Positions 1-9,538 are shown, counted from the first letter of the stretch. The stretch is DNA of 64,000 nt from 'Nostoc azollae' 0708 (GCF_000196515.1 NC_014248.1:1225501-1289500); one strand, 5' to 3'. Notes: generated by a model from the sequence alone, not told the origin. Numbers and translations: made by a program.

Positions 1-143
1 CTCTCCAATCCTCTATATGCTACAGTTTGGAGCAAAAACTACTAAGCTGGTAAGATAGCACGTTCAAACTTTACCGGACATCCTGGAGCGCGATACAACT
101 AATTCCGACTTTCTCACTGACTAACTTACGTTGTAACTACATT

Positions 144-1601
144 ATGTTTGATGCACTATCTGATCGTTTAGAATCTGCCTGGAAAAAACTGCGCGGACAA
201 GATAAAATCTCTCAATCCAACATTCAAGATGCTTTGCGCGAGGTGCGTCGCGCCTTGTTAGAAGCAGATGTTAACCTCCAAGTAGTCAAAGATTTTATTT
301 CTGAAGTCGAAACCAAAGCTCAGGGAGCCGAGGTAATCACTGGCGTGCGCCCTGATCAACAGTTTATCAAAATTGTTTACGATGAACTTGTGCAGGTGAT
401 GGGGGAAGAAAATATTCCCCTAGCAGAAGTTGAGGGTAAAACTACCATCGTGTTAATGGCAGGTTTACAGGGTACTGGTAAAACCACTGCTACTGCCAAA
501 TTAGCCTTACACTTACGGAAATTAAATCGTAGTTGCTTGTTAGTCGCCACAGACGTATATCGTCCCGCAGCTATTGAGCAGCTTTTGACACTGGGTAAGC
601 AAATTGACGTACCTGTGTTTGAATTAGGCAGCGATGCTGATCCCGTAGAAATTGCCCGTCAAGGTGTGGAACACGCTAGAGCAGAAGGCATTAATACAGT
701 TATTGTTGATACAGCTGGACGCTTACAAATTGACCAGGATATGATGGCGGAATTATCCCGCATTAAGTCAACTATAGAACCTGACGAAACTTTGCTAGTA
801 GTGGACTCAATGACGGGTCAAGAAGCCGCAAATCTGACTCGTACGTTTCACGACCAAATAGGTATTACTGGGGCAATTCTCACTAAGTTAGACGGGGATA
901 GCCGGGGTGGTGCGGCCCTGTCAGTAAGACAAATTTCTGGTGCGCCGATTAAGTTTGTTGGTGTGGGTGAAAAAGTCGAGGCGCTACAACCGTTTTATCC
1001 TGAACGGATGGCTTCGCGGATTTTGGGGATGGGTGACGTTCTCACCTTAGTAGAGAAAGCCCAAGAAGAAATTGACTTGGCAGATGCCGAGCAAATGCAG
1101 GAGAAAATCCTGTCAGCGAAGTTTGACTTTACAGACTTTCTCAAACAGTTACGCCTCATGAAAAATATGGGGTCTTTGGGTGGAATCATGAAGTTGATTC
1201 CGGGTATGGGCAAGCTTTCAGATGACCAGTTGAAGCAGGGGGAAACCCAGCTAAAACGCTGTGAAGCCATGATTAATTCCATGACCAAGCAAGAACGCCG
1301 CAACCCGGATTTATTGGCGAGTTCTCCCAGTCGGCGGCGACGCATTGCTTCTGGTGCTGGCTATAGAGAGTCAGATGTCAGCAAGTTAGTGGGAGATTTC
1401 CAAAAAATGCGCTCGCTCATGCAACAAATGGGTCAAGGTAAATTCCCCGGTATGCCAGGAATGTTTGGTGGAGGCGTTATGGGCAACCCCCTAGTGGCAG
1501 GAAATCGACCTGCACCCGGTTGGCGTGGTTATCCCGGTGGCGTACCACCAACCAAAAAGAAAAAGAAAGAGAAAAAGAAAAAGGGCTTTGGCACTCTTTA
1601 A
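144..1601 (+). CDS. ffh: Signal recognition particle GTPase Ffh (SRP54)
   Basis: Ffh binds the SRP RNA and the signal sequences of nascent membrane proteins and delivers ribosomes to FtsY at the membrane. The 485-residue length fits the family. Residues 1-90 form the helical N domain. The G domain follows, with P-loop GLQGTGKTT at about 107-115, DTAGRLQ near 195 and TKLDGD near 247. The methionine-rich M domain fills the C-terminal third (GSLGGIMKLIPGMGKL, then many Met residues) and the protein ends in a lysine-rich tail (KKKKKEKKKK). It lies upstream of rpsP and khpA, an order common in bacteria. The start ATG gives the usual N terminus MFDALSDRLE. Confidence 0.97.
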   Translation: MFDALSDRLESAWKKLRGQDKISQSNIQDALREVRRALLEADVNLQVVKDFISEVETKAQGAEVITGVRPDQQFIKIVYDELVQVMGEENIPLAEVEGKTTIVLMAGLQGTGKTTATAKLALHLRKLNRSCLLVATDVYRPAAIEQLLTLGKQIDVPVFELGSDADPVEIARQGVEHARAEGINTVIVDTAGRLQIDQDMMAELSRIKSTIEPDETLLVVDSMTGQEAANLTRTFHDQIGITGAILTKLDGDSRGGAALSVRQISGAPIKFVGVGEKVEALQPFYPERMASRILGMGDVLTLVEKAQEEIDLADAEQMQEKILSAKFDFTDFLKQLRLMKNMGSLGGIMKLIPGMGKLSDDQLKQGETQLKRCEAMINSMTKQERRNPDLLASSPSRRRRIASGAGYRESDVSKLVGDFQKMRSLMQQMGQGKFPGMPGMFGGGVMGNPLVAGNRPAPGWRGYPGGVPPTKKKKKEKKKKGFGTL

Positions 1602-1846
1602 AAACAGGGAATAGGGAACAGGTGACAGCGCGGAGATAAGGAAGGGACTGCAATTCTCTTTCTTCTCCCTTTCTTGCCTTCTACCTGTCACCTGTTTCCT
1701 GCCACCTTTCCCCAATAATGCCTAGCAAGTGCTAAAATTGTCATTTTAGTATTGGAAGTTTTGAACAGAGGCCGTTTAGCCTAGTCACTTCTTCATGACA
1801 ACAGTCACAAAATCACAACTTACAAACAGGACAACGAGTTCTCAAC

Positions 1847-2107
1847 ATGATCAAACTGCGCTTAAAGCGATTTGGTAAAAAGCGGGAGGCAAGTTACCGC
1901 ATTATTGCTATTAACGACCTGTCTCGCCGTGATGGTCGTCCCCTAGAAGAACTAGGATTTTATAACCCCAGAACTGATGAAGTCCGATTGGATGTTCCCG
2001 GTATAGTTAAGCGACTACAACAAGGCGCTCAACCTACGGATACAGTTCGTCGCATTCTAGTAAAAGCTAACGTTTTTGAACAAGTCAGTGCAACAGCCGC
2101 ATCGTAA
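1847..2107 (+). CDS. rpsP: 30S ribosomal protein S16
   Basis: Small-subunit ribosomal protein of the 30S assembly pathway. The 86 residues start [19 protein letters not shown], the hallmark S16 N terminus, and contain the conserved [12 protein letters not shown] segment. The 245-bp gap after ffh suggests its own promoter. It sits 7 bases upstream of the KH-domain gene, so the two are probably co-transcribed. Confidence 0.97.
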   Translation: MIKLRLKRFGKKREASYRIIAINDLSRRDGRPLEELGFYNPRTDEVRLDVPGIVKRLQQGAQPTDTVRRILVKANVFEQVSATAAS

Positions 2108-2114
2108 TCTGCAG

Positions 2115-2501
2115 ATGAAATCATCAACAGCCAGTCCTAACTATATTGGGCTGGTAAAATTTCTTGTGCAGCCGTTTTTAGAATCTCCAGAGTCTTTAAG
2201 GGTCGATTGTGAAATGTCTCACATCCTCAAACGGGCTTGGATTCGCATTGCTTTTGACCCGGCAGACAAAGGAAAAGTTTTTGGTCGGGGGGGGCGCAAT
2301 ATTCAGGCGATTCGCACAGTGGTTGCAGCAGCAGCAGAATTGGCTGGGCAGTCAGTATACCTGGAGATCTACGGCAGCAGTTCCCAAAGTCGGGATGGTA
2401 TGTCTTTCGATGAAGAACAGGAAGAAAGAATACCCCCACCAAGATCAAGAGAAAGAACTGGAAATATCCCCAGACCTGTTGCGAAACCCCGTTTCCAGTA
2501 G
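2115..2501 (+). CDS. khpA: KH-domain RNA-binding protein (KhpA/YlqC family)
   Basis: Single KH-domain RNA-binding protein of the KhpA family, linked in other bacteria to RNA binding and cell-size control. The core KH segment is visible: IRIAFDPADKGKVFGRGGRN with a G-x-G-G-R loop (here GRGGRN), then IQAIRTVVAAAAELAG. A C-terminal charged tail (DEEQEERIPPPRSRERTG) has no recognisable fold. I chose the ATG at 2115 because the next upstream in-frame ATG (2076) would overlap rpsP, while 2115 lies just after the rpsP stop and gives a 128-residue protein of family size. The order rpsP-khpA is widely conserved. Confidence 0.88.
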   Translation: MKSSTASPNYIGLVKFLVQPFLESPESLRVDCEMSHILKRAWIRIAFDPADKGKVFGRGGRNIQAIRTVVAAAAELAGQSVYLEIYGSSSQSRDGMSFDEEQEERIPPPRSRERTGNIPRPVAKPRFQ

Positions 2502-2893
2502 GTCTAAACTGGTAAATTTAAACGGACTTACCCAGTAATCCGTTCTGGAAAAAAATGGAGACAGGTGGCAACAAGATTGTCAAATCTTTTCGGCATCTCT
2601 CGTTAGTCTGACGGAGTTACCAATAAAGTATAGACATCTGTTGCCAGCCTATTCTCAGAATTAATTAAAATTTAGATTTTAGATTTTAGATTAGCAAAGA
2701 CTGATTTAGACAGCGTTTGTGCTTATTATTGGGTTGAAGGATTTTGGGATGGCTGAATTTTTCATCATATTCCAGGTTAGAATATTGTGAATTCTTATAA
2801 AGATTAAAAAAATTCAAAAAATTATTTAGCCCAATTTTTTGGGAAAATATCATCTTCGTCAAGAATTGCTCCTGAACTTATAACTAAAAAACT
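2502..2893. other. Intergenic region, AT-rich, no gene seen
   Basis: No open frame with recognisable similarity was found on either strand. Around 2668-2692 there is a short tandem of a TTTTAGA-type heptamer, which also appears near 27905-27960, 44820 and 59485. The promoter of phoH should lie in the last 150 bases, but I could not fix its -10 element. Confidence 0.5.
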
Positions 2894-3847
2894 ATGGCAG
2901 GTGCTTTAACAATTCAGCTGCCTAATATTCCCAGTGTGATTGCTCTAGGGGGATATGGGGAAGCAAATCTCAAATTTCTATCTCAACAAACAGGAGCCAG
3001 CTTAGTTTTACGTGGACAGGAACTCCTAATTGCTGGTACAGAGAAGCAGGTTGATCTGGCAGCGCGATTAGTGCAATCTCTAGAAAACCTGTGGAGTAAA
3101 GGCAATAATATATCAACTGCGGATATTTTAACAGCCCGTCAAGCCATAGAGACCGATCGTCAAGGAGAATTCCAAGACCTACACCGAGACATCCTCGCCA
3201 AAAGTCGTCGTAATCAAGAAATCCGCGCTAAAACCTTTCGTCAAAGACAATATATTGAAGCCATTCGCAAACGCGACCTCACCTTTGGTATCGGTCCTGC
3301 TGGAACCGGTAAAACCTATCTTGCTGTCGTCGTTGCTGTCCAAGAACTTCTATCTCATCAATTTGAACGATTAATCTTAACCCGTCCTGCGGTAGAAGCA
3401 GGAGAAAAATTGGGATTTTTGCCAGGAGACCTACAACAAAAAGTTAATCCCTATCTTCGTCCCCTTTATGATGCCATCAATGAATTCATCGACCCTGAAA
3501 AAGTCCCCAATTTAATGGAACGTGGAGTAATTGAAGTTGCACCACTCGCTTATATGCGTGGCCGCACATTAGATAATGCCTTTGTAATTGTTGATGAAGC
3601 CCAAAATACCACACCAGCACAGATGAAAATGGTTTTAACCCGTCTGGGTTTTGGTTCACGAATGGTAATTACAGGTGACATCACACAAACAGATTTACCA
3701 CTTCATCAACAATCAGGATTAATAGTAGCTTTACAAATTTTGAAGCACGTAGAAGACATTGCTTTTTGTGAATTTACCCAAAAAGATGTAGTTCGTCATC
3801 CTTTAGTACAGAGTATTGTCGCCGCTTACGAAGATCACGAAAGATAG
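2894..3847 (+). CDS. PhoH-like ATPase
   Basis: PhoH-family P-loop ATPase, presumed RNA-related because of an N-terminal KH-like region (residues 1-65) in this subfamily. The Walker A motif GPAGTGKT lies at about 134-141, Walker B is FVIVDEAQN near 230, and the sensor-like segment VITGDITQTDLP follows. The 317-residue length is normal. Placement after ffh, rpsP and khpA makes a group of RNA-handling genes. Its exact substrate in cyanobacteria is not known. Confidence 0.9.
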   Translation: MAGALTIQLPNIPSVIALGGYGEANLKFLSQQTGASLVLRGQELLIAGTEKQVDLAARLVQSLENLWSKGNNISTADILTARQAIETDRQGEFQDLHRDILAKSRRNQEIRAKTFRQRQYIEAIRKRDLTFGIGPAGTGKTYLAVVVAVQELLSHQFERLILTRPAVEAGEKLGFLPGDLQQKVNPYLRPLYDAINEFIDPEKVPNLMERGVIEVAPLAYMRGRTLDNAFVIVDEAQNTTPAQMKMVLTRLGFGSRMVITGDITQTDLPLHQQSGLIVALQILKHVEDIAFCEFTQKDVVRHPLVQSIVAAYEDHER

Positions 3848-3883
3848 TCAATTAGTCATTAGTAAAAAACTAAGTTATGAGTC

Positions 3884-4061
3884 AATACTACTCAGTTAAA
3901 ATGCTCAAACCTTGGAGATCCCTCTTAATCCACGCCACTTGCTTGATGCCGGGAGACCCGTCCACCGCGGTGGCTACCTTTGAAAAGGGGGAAATAAAGC
4001 CATTCTTAGCCTCCCTTTTTAAGGGGGGTTGGGGAGATCAAAAGTTAACCAAGCAGTATTG
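3884..4061. repeat. MITE-like insert A (178 bp) with 17-bp inverted ends and 10-bp target duplication
   Basis: The left end CAATACTACTCAGTTAA (3884-3900) and the inverted right end TTAACCAAGCAGTATTG (4045-4061) match at 13 of 17 positions. Immediately outside, the 10-mer AGTTATGAGT occurs at both 3874-3883 and 4062-4071 with no mismatch, as expected for a target-site duplication. The interior has the G-rich/C-rich palindromic stretch TTTTTAAGGGGGGTTGGGGA, common in cyanobacterial intergenic DNA, and no transposase. A 10-bp duplication is in the range made by IS4-type transposases (family knowledge); the parent element is not identified. The 61-codon frame starting at 3877 is only the left duplication's ATG reading into the insert. 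Confidence 0.85.
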
Positions 4062-4065
4062 AGTT

Positions 4066-4473
4066 ATGAGTACAACATTGAGAGAATTTTTGGAAGCTTG
4101 TGAAAATTTAGGAACTTTACGTTTAATTGTCACTAGCAGCGCCGCAGTTTTAGAAGCACGTGGGAAAATAGAAAAGCTATTTTACGCAGAACTACTCAAA
4201 GGCAAATATGCCAATATGCATACCGAAGGATTTGAATTCCATTTGAATATGGACAAAATTACTCAAGTGAAATTTGAAACAGGTGAGGCAAAAAGAGGTA
4301 ATTTTACAACCTATACAATCCGATTTTTAGATGATCAACAAGAACCTGCTTTAAGCATATTTTTACAATGGGGTAAACCCGGAGAATATGAACCAGGGCA
4401 AGTAGAAGGATGGCAAAACTTACGGGAAAAATATGGTGAAATTTGGCAACCTTTACCAATTGAAACTTTGTAA
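4066..4473 (+). CDS. Haem-utilisation (HutX/ChuX)-like protein
   Basis: A 135-residue protein resembling the HutX/ChuX branch of the HemS-like fold, whose members carry or store haem in the cytosol. The matching features are a segment FEFHLNMDKITQVKFETGE, the strand TTYTIRFLDDQQEPALSIFL, and a terminal W-x-x-L-R-x-K-Y-G. The similarity is from memory of the fold, not a search, so the family is tentative. The start ATG lies inside the right copy of the 10-bp target duplication of the adjacent insert, so the insert now occupies the position of the native ribosome-binding site and promoter. The 3' part is intact. Expression may be changed or lost (inference). Confidence 0.55.
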   Translation: MSTTLREFLEACENLGTLRLIVTSSAAVLEARGKIEKLFYAELLKGKYANMHTEGFEFHLNMDKITQVKFETGEAKRGNFTTYTIRFLDDQQEPALSIFLQWGKPGEYEPGQVEGWQNLREKYGEIWQPLPIETL

Positions 4474-4840
4474 CTTTCCCAATCAAAAATCCTCGAATTA
4501 TCCAATATTTCGGGGATAATAATTTATCCTTTGTCTTGTTTGCTTTTTTGGTGAAAACACTGTTAATCTCCTGCTTAATACTTTCACTCCTCTTAGGAAA
4601 TGGATAAGTATACGTAGGTGAATTAGCAGAACGATAATGTTACTCAATTAAGTTAAAAATTCGTTGAACTCCTTGTGTAATCAGAAGATGAATCCCTTGG
4701 AAGCATACGCCAGTTTCTGCCTCTTTCAGAGGAGCTTCCCTAACAAGTCGGGAAACCCGCCCAACGAACGCACTGGTTCTGAAGTATCCAACGCAAAGTA
4801 GGGGATTCTGTTGGTATAGTAACGAAGCTCCATTTGATGC
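4474..4840. other. Intergenic region with a dispersed hairpin-like repeat
   Basis: No gene is recognisable. Near 4715-4780 lies the sequence GGAGCTTCCCTAACAAGTCG followed by GGAAACCCGCCCAACG, which resembles a repeat I have seen scattered between genes in Nostocales. The 3' portion runs into the eroded transposase at 4841. Confidence 0.35.
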
Positions 4841-5324
4841 TTTAATGCTAGTTCACTTTCGAGAAAGAATAGATATAAAATTAGTCAACAAATTGAATCA
4901 AGAAGTTGTTAAATAGTGGTTAGAAATAAAAGACAGAGACAACCGTGCTTGGTGTAAAGAAAGAGGTATTAGAATCAGTGAACTTCCTTTGGTAAGACCA
5001 TCTAAAAATGTTAGTAAATAAAAAAAGAAACAAGCTTTGAAGGATGAGAGAATTCCTAACTATATTGAGGGTAAATTCGGACAAGCTAAACGAAGATTCA
5101 GCCTTGGGAGAGTGATGGCTAAACTTTCTCATACTTCTTTAACTGCAATTGCTATTTCTTTTTTAGTTATGAATCTTTCTACTCTTATCTTACGGCTTTT
5201 TTGTGTCTTTTTATGGCAATTTTTCAAAACCACATCTTTTTTCACTTCTTTTATTAATGAAAATTATGTTTTGGATAATCCCCAGCCCACAAAAACTTAT
5301 CTTTTCCCCTATCTGACTATTTAG
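4841..5324 (+). pseudogene. C-terminal remnant of an IS5-type transposase
   Basis: Translation of the plus strand gives DNRAWCKERGIRIS (about 4940-4980), then LPLVRPSKNVSK, an in-frame TAA, then KKKQALKDERIPNYIEGKFG and AKRRFSLGRVMAKL. This is the C-terminal third of a common cyanobacterial IS5-type DDE transposase, with the conserved EGKFGQAKRRF segment holding the final acidic residue. Another stop (TAG) occurs near 4917. The N-terminal two thirds and both element ends are missing, so it is dead. It abuts an oppositely oriented transposase fragment at 5325. Confidence 0.8.
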
Positions 5325-5440
5325 TCAATTCTTCTCTTGGCTTTTCATGACTTTTTCAGCAAACCGTAATTGTCTTTTACCTAGATTATAAAGCAAAAGA
5401 CATAATGCCATTAACATCAGTATTGTCTCTATTTAAGCGA
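5325..5440 (-). pseudogene. C-terminal fragment of an IS1634-type transposase
   Basis: On the minus strand the reading IETILMLMALCLLLYNLGKR followed by QLRFAEKVMKSQEKN and a stop resembles the extreme C terminus of IS1634-family transposases (pattern LMVMGLCLLVYxLGQRxLR). An in-frame TAA lies just upstream and no other part of the gene is present here. The only other IS1634-like material in the window, at 51378-52531, lacks exactly this end; whether they derive from one copy cannot be told from sequence reading. Confidence 0.6.
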
Positions 5441-5609
5441 TTCTTGGTACTCATTACACCTGTATCTGTACTACAGAATGAAGTGCAGAATGTGGGTTAA
5501 ATATTCAATTCAGCAAGAGTAAGCTGTCACGCATCTAGTTTTTTAACCCAAAGTCCCCTTTCAGCTGCTAATCTGTATCACCCTCAGTCCTACTACAATT
5601 AGAATTGTT

Positions 5610-7475
5610 GTGATGTTTTCTTTGTTAGCTAAAGTGTCAGAATCCCTACCTTTGCAAGATCGCTACCTCGCCTTAATTGATGAAATTGTCGAAACCACTC
5701 TCAAGGGTAAGATTAGCTCTGTAGAGCAGGTATACCAAATGTTACTCAAAGGTATCGCTTCCGGTACAGGGGAAATATTTGAATTAGCTTTGAGTGATCG
5801 CTTGACAACCCTGCAAACTCAAGTAGATAGTGAAAAAGACGAACTAAAAAAGTCAAAAGGCACACGCAGCTTAAGAGCAATTAGAACCATAGAATCTCAA
5901 TGGCAACGCTGGCAAGAACAAAACAAAGCCACAGAAGTCATAGCTTTAGTAGTTCGAGAAATTACCATTGCCAGCAATGAACAGCGTTTAGCTGTATTTT
6001 TGCGCTTCCTTGACCCCAATCAAAAATATCCGTTAAATTTATCCCAATTACAGCAATTAGGCAAATCCTTACAACAATTTGGTGCAGCTATTTCTGATTT
6101 AATGGCAATCTCTACAGGTATAATTCGTGGTGTAGCAGCTTGGCAACGCATCCAAGAAAACCTCCTCAGTTCGATGTATGAAGAAAAAAATTCTCTAGGA
6201 TTTGGTGGTGTACCTGGTGAAAGAGATCCTTGGGCAAGTTGGGCAAAATTAGTTAAAAGCGAAATACCACAAACATTTTTCCGCACCTTAGCATTAGAAC
6301 AATCTGCAATTGAATTTACCCAAAAACAACAAAACATTACCCTCAGTGATTGGGTAGAATTAGCAATAGTTTTACAATTCTTACAACGTGGTTTAGTTAC
6401 CTGGTTTGATCAACAAGCTTATGATATTCAAGCAGGCCCAAAATTATCAATTTCCACATTCTTGACCTTTGCAGTTATTTGGAGTCAATTAGCATCCGGT
6501 TTTCAAACTCAAGCAATAGCATACAGCAATGGAGCTTCTCTAATTATGCTCCAGATTTTACGAACCTTTGCCCAACGTCCTTATTTTCCACTCTATGGTG
6601 GGATTTTCGCTTCTTTTTCTGGTAGTTCTTTGTGTGATGCCCTCGATTATTTAGATGAACCTCTGCGTTCTGTGGAAGGAACACAAGAGAAAGCGCGAAT
6701 TTTAACATTATTAGGTTATTCTCAACGAGCTTTAGGCCGATATCCACGCTCAATAAGTTTCCATCAGCAAGCGTTGGAAATAGCCAGAAGTGCTAAAGAC
6801 AGCGTTTGTGAAATTGCTAATCTTAACCACCTCAGTCGTACCTACGTCCAAGAAAAAAATTATCCCGAAGCCATAAATTACAGTCAAAGAGCATTAATAT
6901 TAAGTAGACAAGCAGGTGACAAAACCGGAGAAACTAACGCGCTGGTAAATTTGGGTTACAGCGAAGTTATGCAAGCACAACAATTAGAAAACATTGGACC
7001 TGAAGTTTATGAATCAGCAATTAATTATTTAGAACAAGGTTTCAAGTTAGCCGAAAAATTAGGTGATTTGCAAACTCAGTCCTTATGTTTTAGCAGCTTA
7101 GGAATTGCCTATTTAGTCACCGCACAACACGAAAACGCCATTAAATATTTAGAAATTGGTTTCAAAACCTCCCAAATTTCCGGTGACTTATATCTTCAAG
7201 GACAAAATTTATCCTATTTAGCAGAAGCTTATTATCAGCTGCAAAATTACGAAAAAGCTATTTATACGGGTGGTCTGGGAATGTCTCTACTAGAACAAAT
7301 TTCTTCCCAAGAATGGAGACAAACCGCTGGTTTATTGACCATAATCAAAGGACAACTCGGTACAGATAAATTCCAAGTCTTGCTTCAACACAATCGTCCT
7401 AAAATCATCTCCGTTATCGGTGTAGACGGTTATGATTATATTCCTCAATTATTGAACACATATCAGAATCATTAG
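5610..7475 (+). CDS. Tetratricopeptide-repeat protein of unknown function
   Basis: A 621-residue protein. The N-terminal 350 residues are mainly helical and match no family I know. From about residue 365 on there are TPR units: ARILTLLGYSQRALGRYPRS, then CEIANLNHLSRTYVQEKNYPEAINYSQRAL, ETNALVNLGYSEVMQA, TQSLCFSSLGIAYLVTAQHE and QNLSYLAEAYYQLQNYEKAI, spaced about 40 residues apart. Such arrays bind other proteins. No signal peptide or membrane segment is obvious. Flanked by transposase remnants on both sides but itself uninterrupted. The start MMFSLLAKVSES follows a 285-bp gap. Confidence 0.75.
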   Translation: MMFSLLAKVSESLPLQDRYLALIDEIVETTLKGKISSVEQVYQMLLKGIASGTGEIFELALSDRLTTLQTQVDSEKDELKKSKGTRSLRAIRTIESQWQRWQEQNKATEVIALVVREITIASNEQRLAVFLRFLDPNQKYPLNLSQLQQLGKSLQQFGAAISDLMAISTGIIRGVAAWQRIQENLLSSMYEEKNSLGFGGVPGERDPWASWAKLVKSEIPQTFFRTLALEQSAIEFTQKQQNITLSDWVELAIVLQFLQRGLVTWFDQQAYDIQAGPKLSISTFLTFAVIWSQLASGFQTQAIAYSNGASLIMLQILRTFAQRPYFPLYGGIFASFSGSSLCDALDYLDEPLRSVEGTQEKARILTLLGYSQRALGRYPRSISFHQQALEIARSAKDSVCEIANLNHLSRTYVQEKNYPEAINYSQRALILSRQAGDKTGETNALVNLGYSEVMQAQQLENIGPEVYESAINYLEQGFKLAEKLGDLQTQSLCFSSLGIAYLVTAQHENAIKYLEIGFKTSQISGDLYLQGQNLSYLAEAYYQLQNYEKAIYTGGLGMSLLEQISSQEWRQTAGLLTIIKGQLGTDKFQVLLQHNRPKIISVIGVDGYDYIPQLLNTYQNH

Positions 7476-7567
7476 TGACAAATGAAGGAAAAAAGGAAAT
7501 TGTCAAGGATGGTATTTGGATAGGTTAAAAACCGTGATCAACTCAGTGTAGACAAGTAATTGAGCGA

Positions 7568-8290
7568 TTGAAACAAGCCATGACAGGCAGCCAAAAAACC
7601 AATCGAGACCACGGCAAAAGGAAACAGAGACCAATGGTGGAAGATGAAGTAATAGCCCAGCAATTGGAAATATTACTGACACCAGCCATTACAAATCAAG
7701 AAAATTACTACCGAAAACTAGGACTCAGACAACGGATACTGAATTTACCGTTGATCATGGCTGCGGTGTTGACCTTACTGTAGTGAGATATAGCAGGAGT
7801 CAGAGAAGTGACAAGCAATGTTAGCCAGAGATGGTTTTCTGTGGTGTAATCCCACAAAACTTAGTCAAGGCAAAGTTAAGATGCTTTTAATACGGTCAAA
7901 AGACTCTTGGGTTTAAGTTATTTATGAACAGGTTCAATCAATGGAATTAAATTGCAAATTTGGGCAACGTGGTTATTTTATGGTGTTTTAGTAGATTTAG
8001 GTGATACCGTAGCAGATCAACTTTCTCTGCCTTTTGATGAGATTTCATTAGAAATGATTTATCTTGGTCTTGATCATTCTACTATGGCTCATCAAAAAGG
8101 TAAGGCAACAGATCCTGTTAAATATTTTACTGACCCTCAAAATCGAGATTTAGGTATTATCAAACAGAAGCCAAAACCAAATTTTAAGTCAATTGTCGCT
8201 CCTTTTCCTGATCTTCAAAGTGGGACTGACCAGTTTTTTCCCATATTTATGCAAAAGCCTCTTGACACAAGACTTTCAGGCTTAACTTGT
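7568..8290 (+). pseudogene. Eroded IS4-type transposase
   Basis: The frame from 7568 reads MKQAMTGSQKTNRDHGKRKQ, VEDEVIAQQLEILLTPAITN and LNLPLIMAAVLTLL, then breaks; shifted frames continue with DIAGVREVT and RDGFLWCNPTK-like text. From 7952 another frame reads QIWATWLFYGVLVDLGDTVA, FDEISLEMIYLGLDHSTMA and YFTDPQNRDLGIIKQK. These are successive pieces of one cyanobacterial IS4-family transposase with a large internal deletion and several frameshifts. No terminal inverted repeat could be assigned. Confidence 0.8.
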
Positions 8291-8528
8291 CACAAATGTA
8301 TCAGAATTCGTAGTTCAGGAGTGAGAAGGATAAGAAAGTAATTCCCAATGCCCCAAAATAATTAAGCAAGGGCGTTGACTTCAACCCCAAAACGTGATCG
8401 AAATTAAGTTGATCAGGAAGAACTATCTAGAAAAATCCACTTTAAACAGCGCGTTATCCAAAACCCTTGTCAAGACTTTCAGAAACCGCCTCTACATTCT
8501 TGTCACCAGATGTCTAATGTTGGTGAAC

Positions 8529-8568
8529 ATCACCAATCACCAATCACCAATCACCAATCACCAATCAC
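8529..8568. repeat. Heptamer tandem repeat (ATCACCA)n at the sucD stop
   Basis: About five copies of a seven-base unit (ATCACCA) run up to the end of the sucD-like gene. The TGA stop of that gene (minus strand) is formed by the first unit. The same heptamer in the opposite orientation occurs at 29108-29162. Such arrays correspond to the short tandemly repeated repetitive sequences described in heterocystous cyanobacteria. Confidence 0.85.
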
Positions 8569-9452
8569 GTATTCCCCATTACCTTCTTCAAAAATTCGGG
8601 AATCTGTGCAGGATATTCAGCCACAGGAACTTGTGCTGCTTGGAAAGCCGCTAATTTATTTTGTGTAGTGCCAAAATTGGGATCACGTCTGACAACAGTT
8701 GCTATATTTCCTGTCTGATGCCAATATTTACTTTGTGGTGCGTGTCTACCTGCAATATAAGCAATAACAGGCTTATCAATAGCTTCAGCTATGTATCGTG
8801 CAGCAGCTTCTTCACTCCCTCCTCCTGGTTGACCGACTAAAACGATCGCATCGGTAGTTTCATCTTCATCTAGAATTTGCAACCATTGCAGGAACGATGA
8901 ACCGACAATAGCATCACTACCAATACTCACACTAATTGATTGACCCAAACCAGCTTGGGTTAATTCCCAAGCCACTTCATAAGTTAGAGTGCTGCTACGG
9001 CTAACAATTCCCACTGAACCAGGTGTATAAAATTCACTCGGTTGAGTCCCTAAGAGGATTTTACCAGGAACAATAATTCCCGGACTATTCGGCCCTACCA
9101 CCAATATTTCACGAGTCTCAGTTTTGCGGAGTAATGTCACCATATGCAACGGTGGCACACCAGGAGAAATAATAATTATCTGTCTAATATTAGATGCACT
9201 CGCTTCCAATGCCGCATCTAAAACTTGATAAGGGTGGACACAAATAATTGTCGTATCAATTGCCCCCAATTTTGATATTGCTTCCTCTACTAAATCAAAC
9301 ACTGGCAGATCATACTTCATCTGTCCACCACATCCAGGCTGAACACCAGCTATCAAATTAGTGCCATAAGCTTTCATTTGAGCAATATGAGTTGCTGATA
9401 TAAATTCACTAAAGCCTTGTATTAAAATTCTGCTGTCTGCTCTTAAGTTCAT
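8565..9452 (-). CDS. sucD: Succinyl-CoA synthetase alpha-subunit-like protein (divergent active site)
   Basis: The 295 residues follow SucD end to end: CoA-binding Rossmann domain (RILIQGFSEF, KAYGTNLIAGVQPGCGG), GPNSPGIIVPG, and the ligase domain with SRSSTLTYE. In E. coli the nucleotide reaction uses a phospho-His in the motif GHAGAI and a Glu in GEIGG. Here the corresponding segments read W-H-Q-T-G-N-I (His-245, Gln-246) and G-Q-P-G-G (Gln-208), so the His is displaced by one residue in an ungapped alignment and the Glu is replaced. The gene is downstream of the sucC-like gene, 86 bp apart, likely one operon. It may be a specialised or inactive acyl-CoA ligase rather than the TCA-cycle enzyme. 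Confidence 0.8.
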   Translation of the reverse strand: MNLRADSRILIQGFSEFISATHIAQMKAYGTNLIAGVQPGCGGQMKYDLPVFDLVEEAISKLGAIDTTIICVHPYQVLDAALEASASNIRQIIIISPGVPPLHMVTLLRKTETREILVVGPNSPGIIVPGKILLGTQPSEFYTPGSVGIVSRSSTLTYEVAWELTQAGLGQSISVSIGSDAIVGSSFLQWLQILDEDETTDAIVLVGQPGGGSEEAAARYIAEAIDKPVIAYIAGRHAPQSKYWHQTGNIATVVRRDPNFGTTQNKLAAFQAAQVPVAEYPAQIPEFLKKVMGNT

Positions 9453-9538
9453 AAAATTTAGTCATTAGTTATTAATCGTAGATCATTGGTCATTAGTTAT
9501 TAGTCACTCAACTGATAACTGTTAACTGTTAATGGATA

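Noticed and set aside
3877-4062. 61-codon open frame beginning MSQYYSVKMLKPW
   Set aside because: It starts at the ATG in the left target duplication and reads through the MITE; composition and the palindromic insert speak against a protein.
8529-8568. Heptamer arrays as CRISPR or as coding repeats
   Set aside because: Unit length 7 with no spacers; they match the short tandem repeats of heterocystous cyanobacteria, and the frames through them are not conserved protein.
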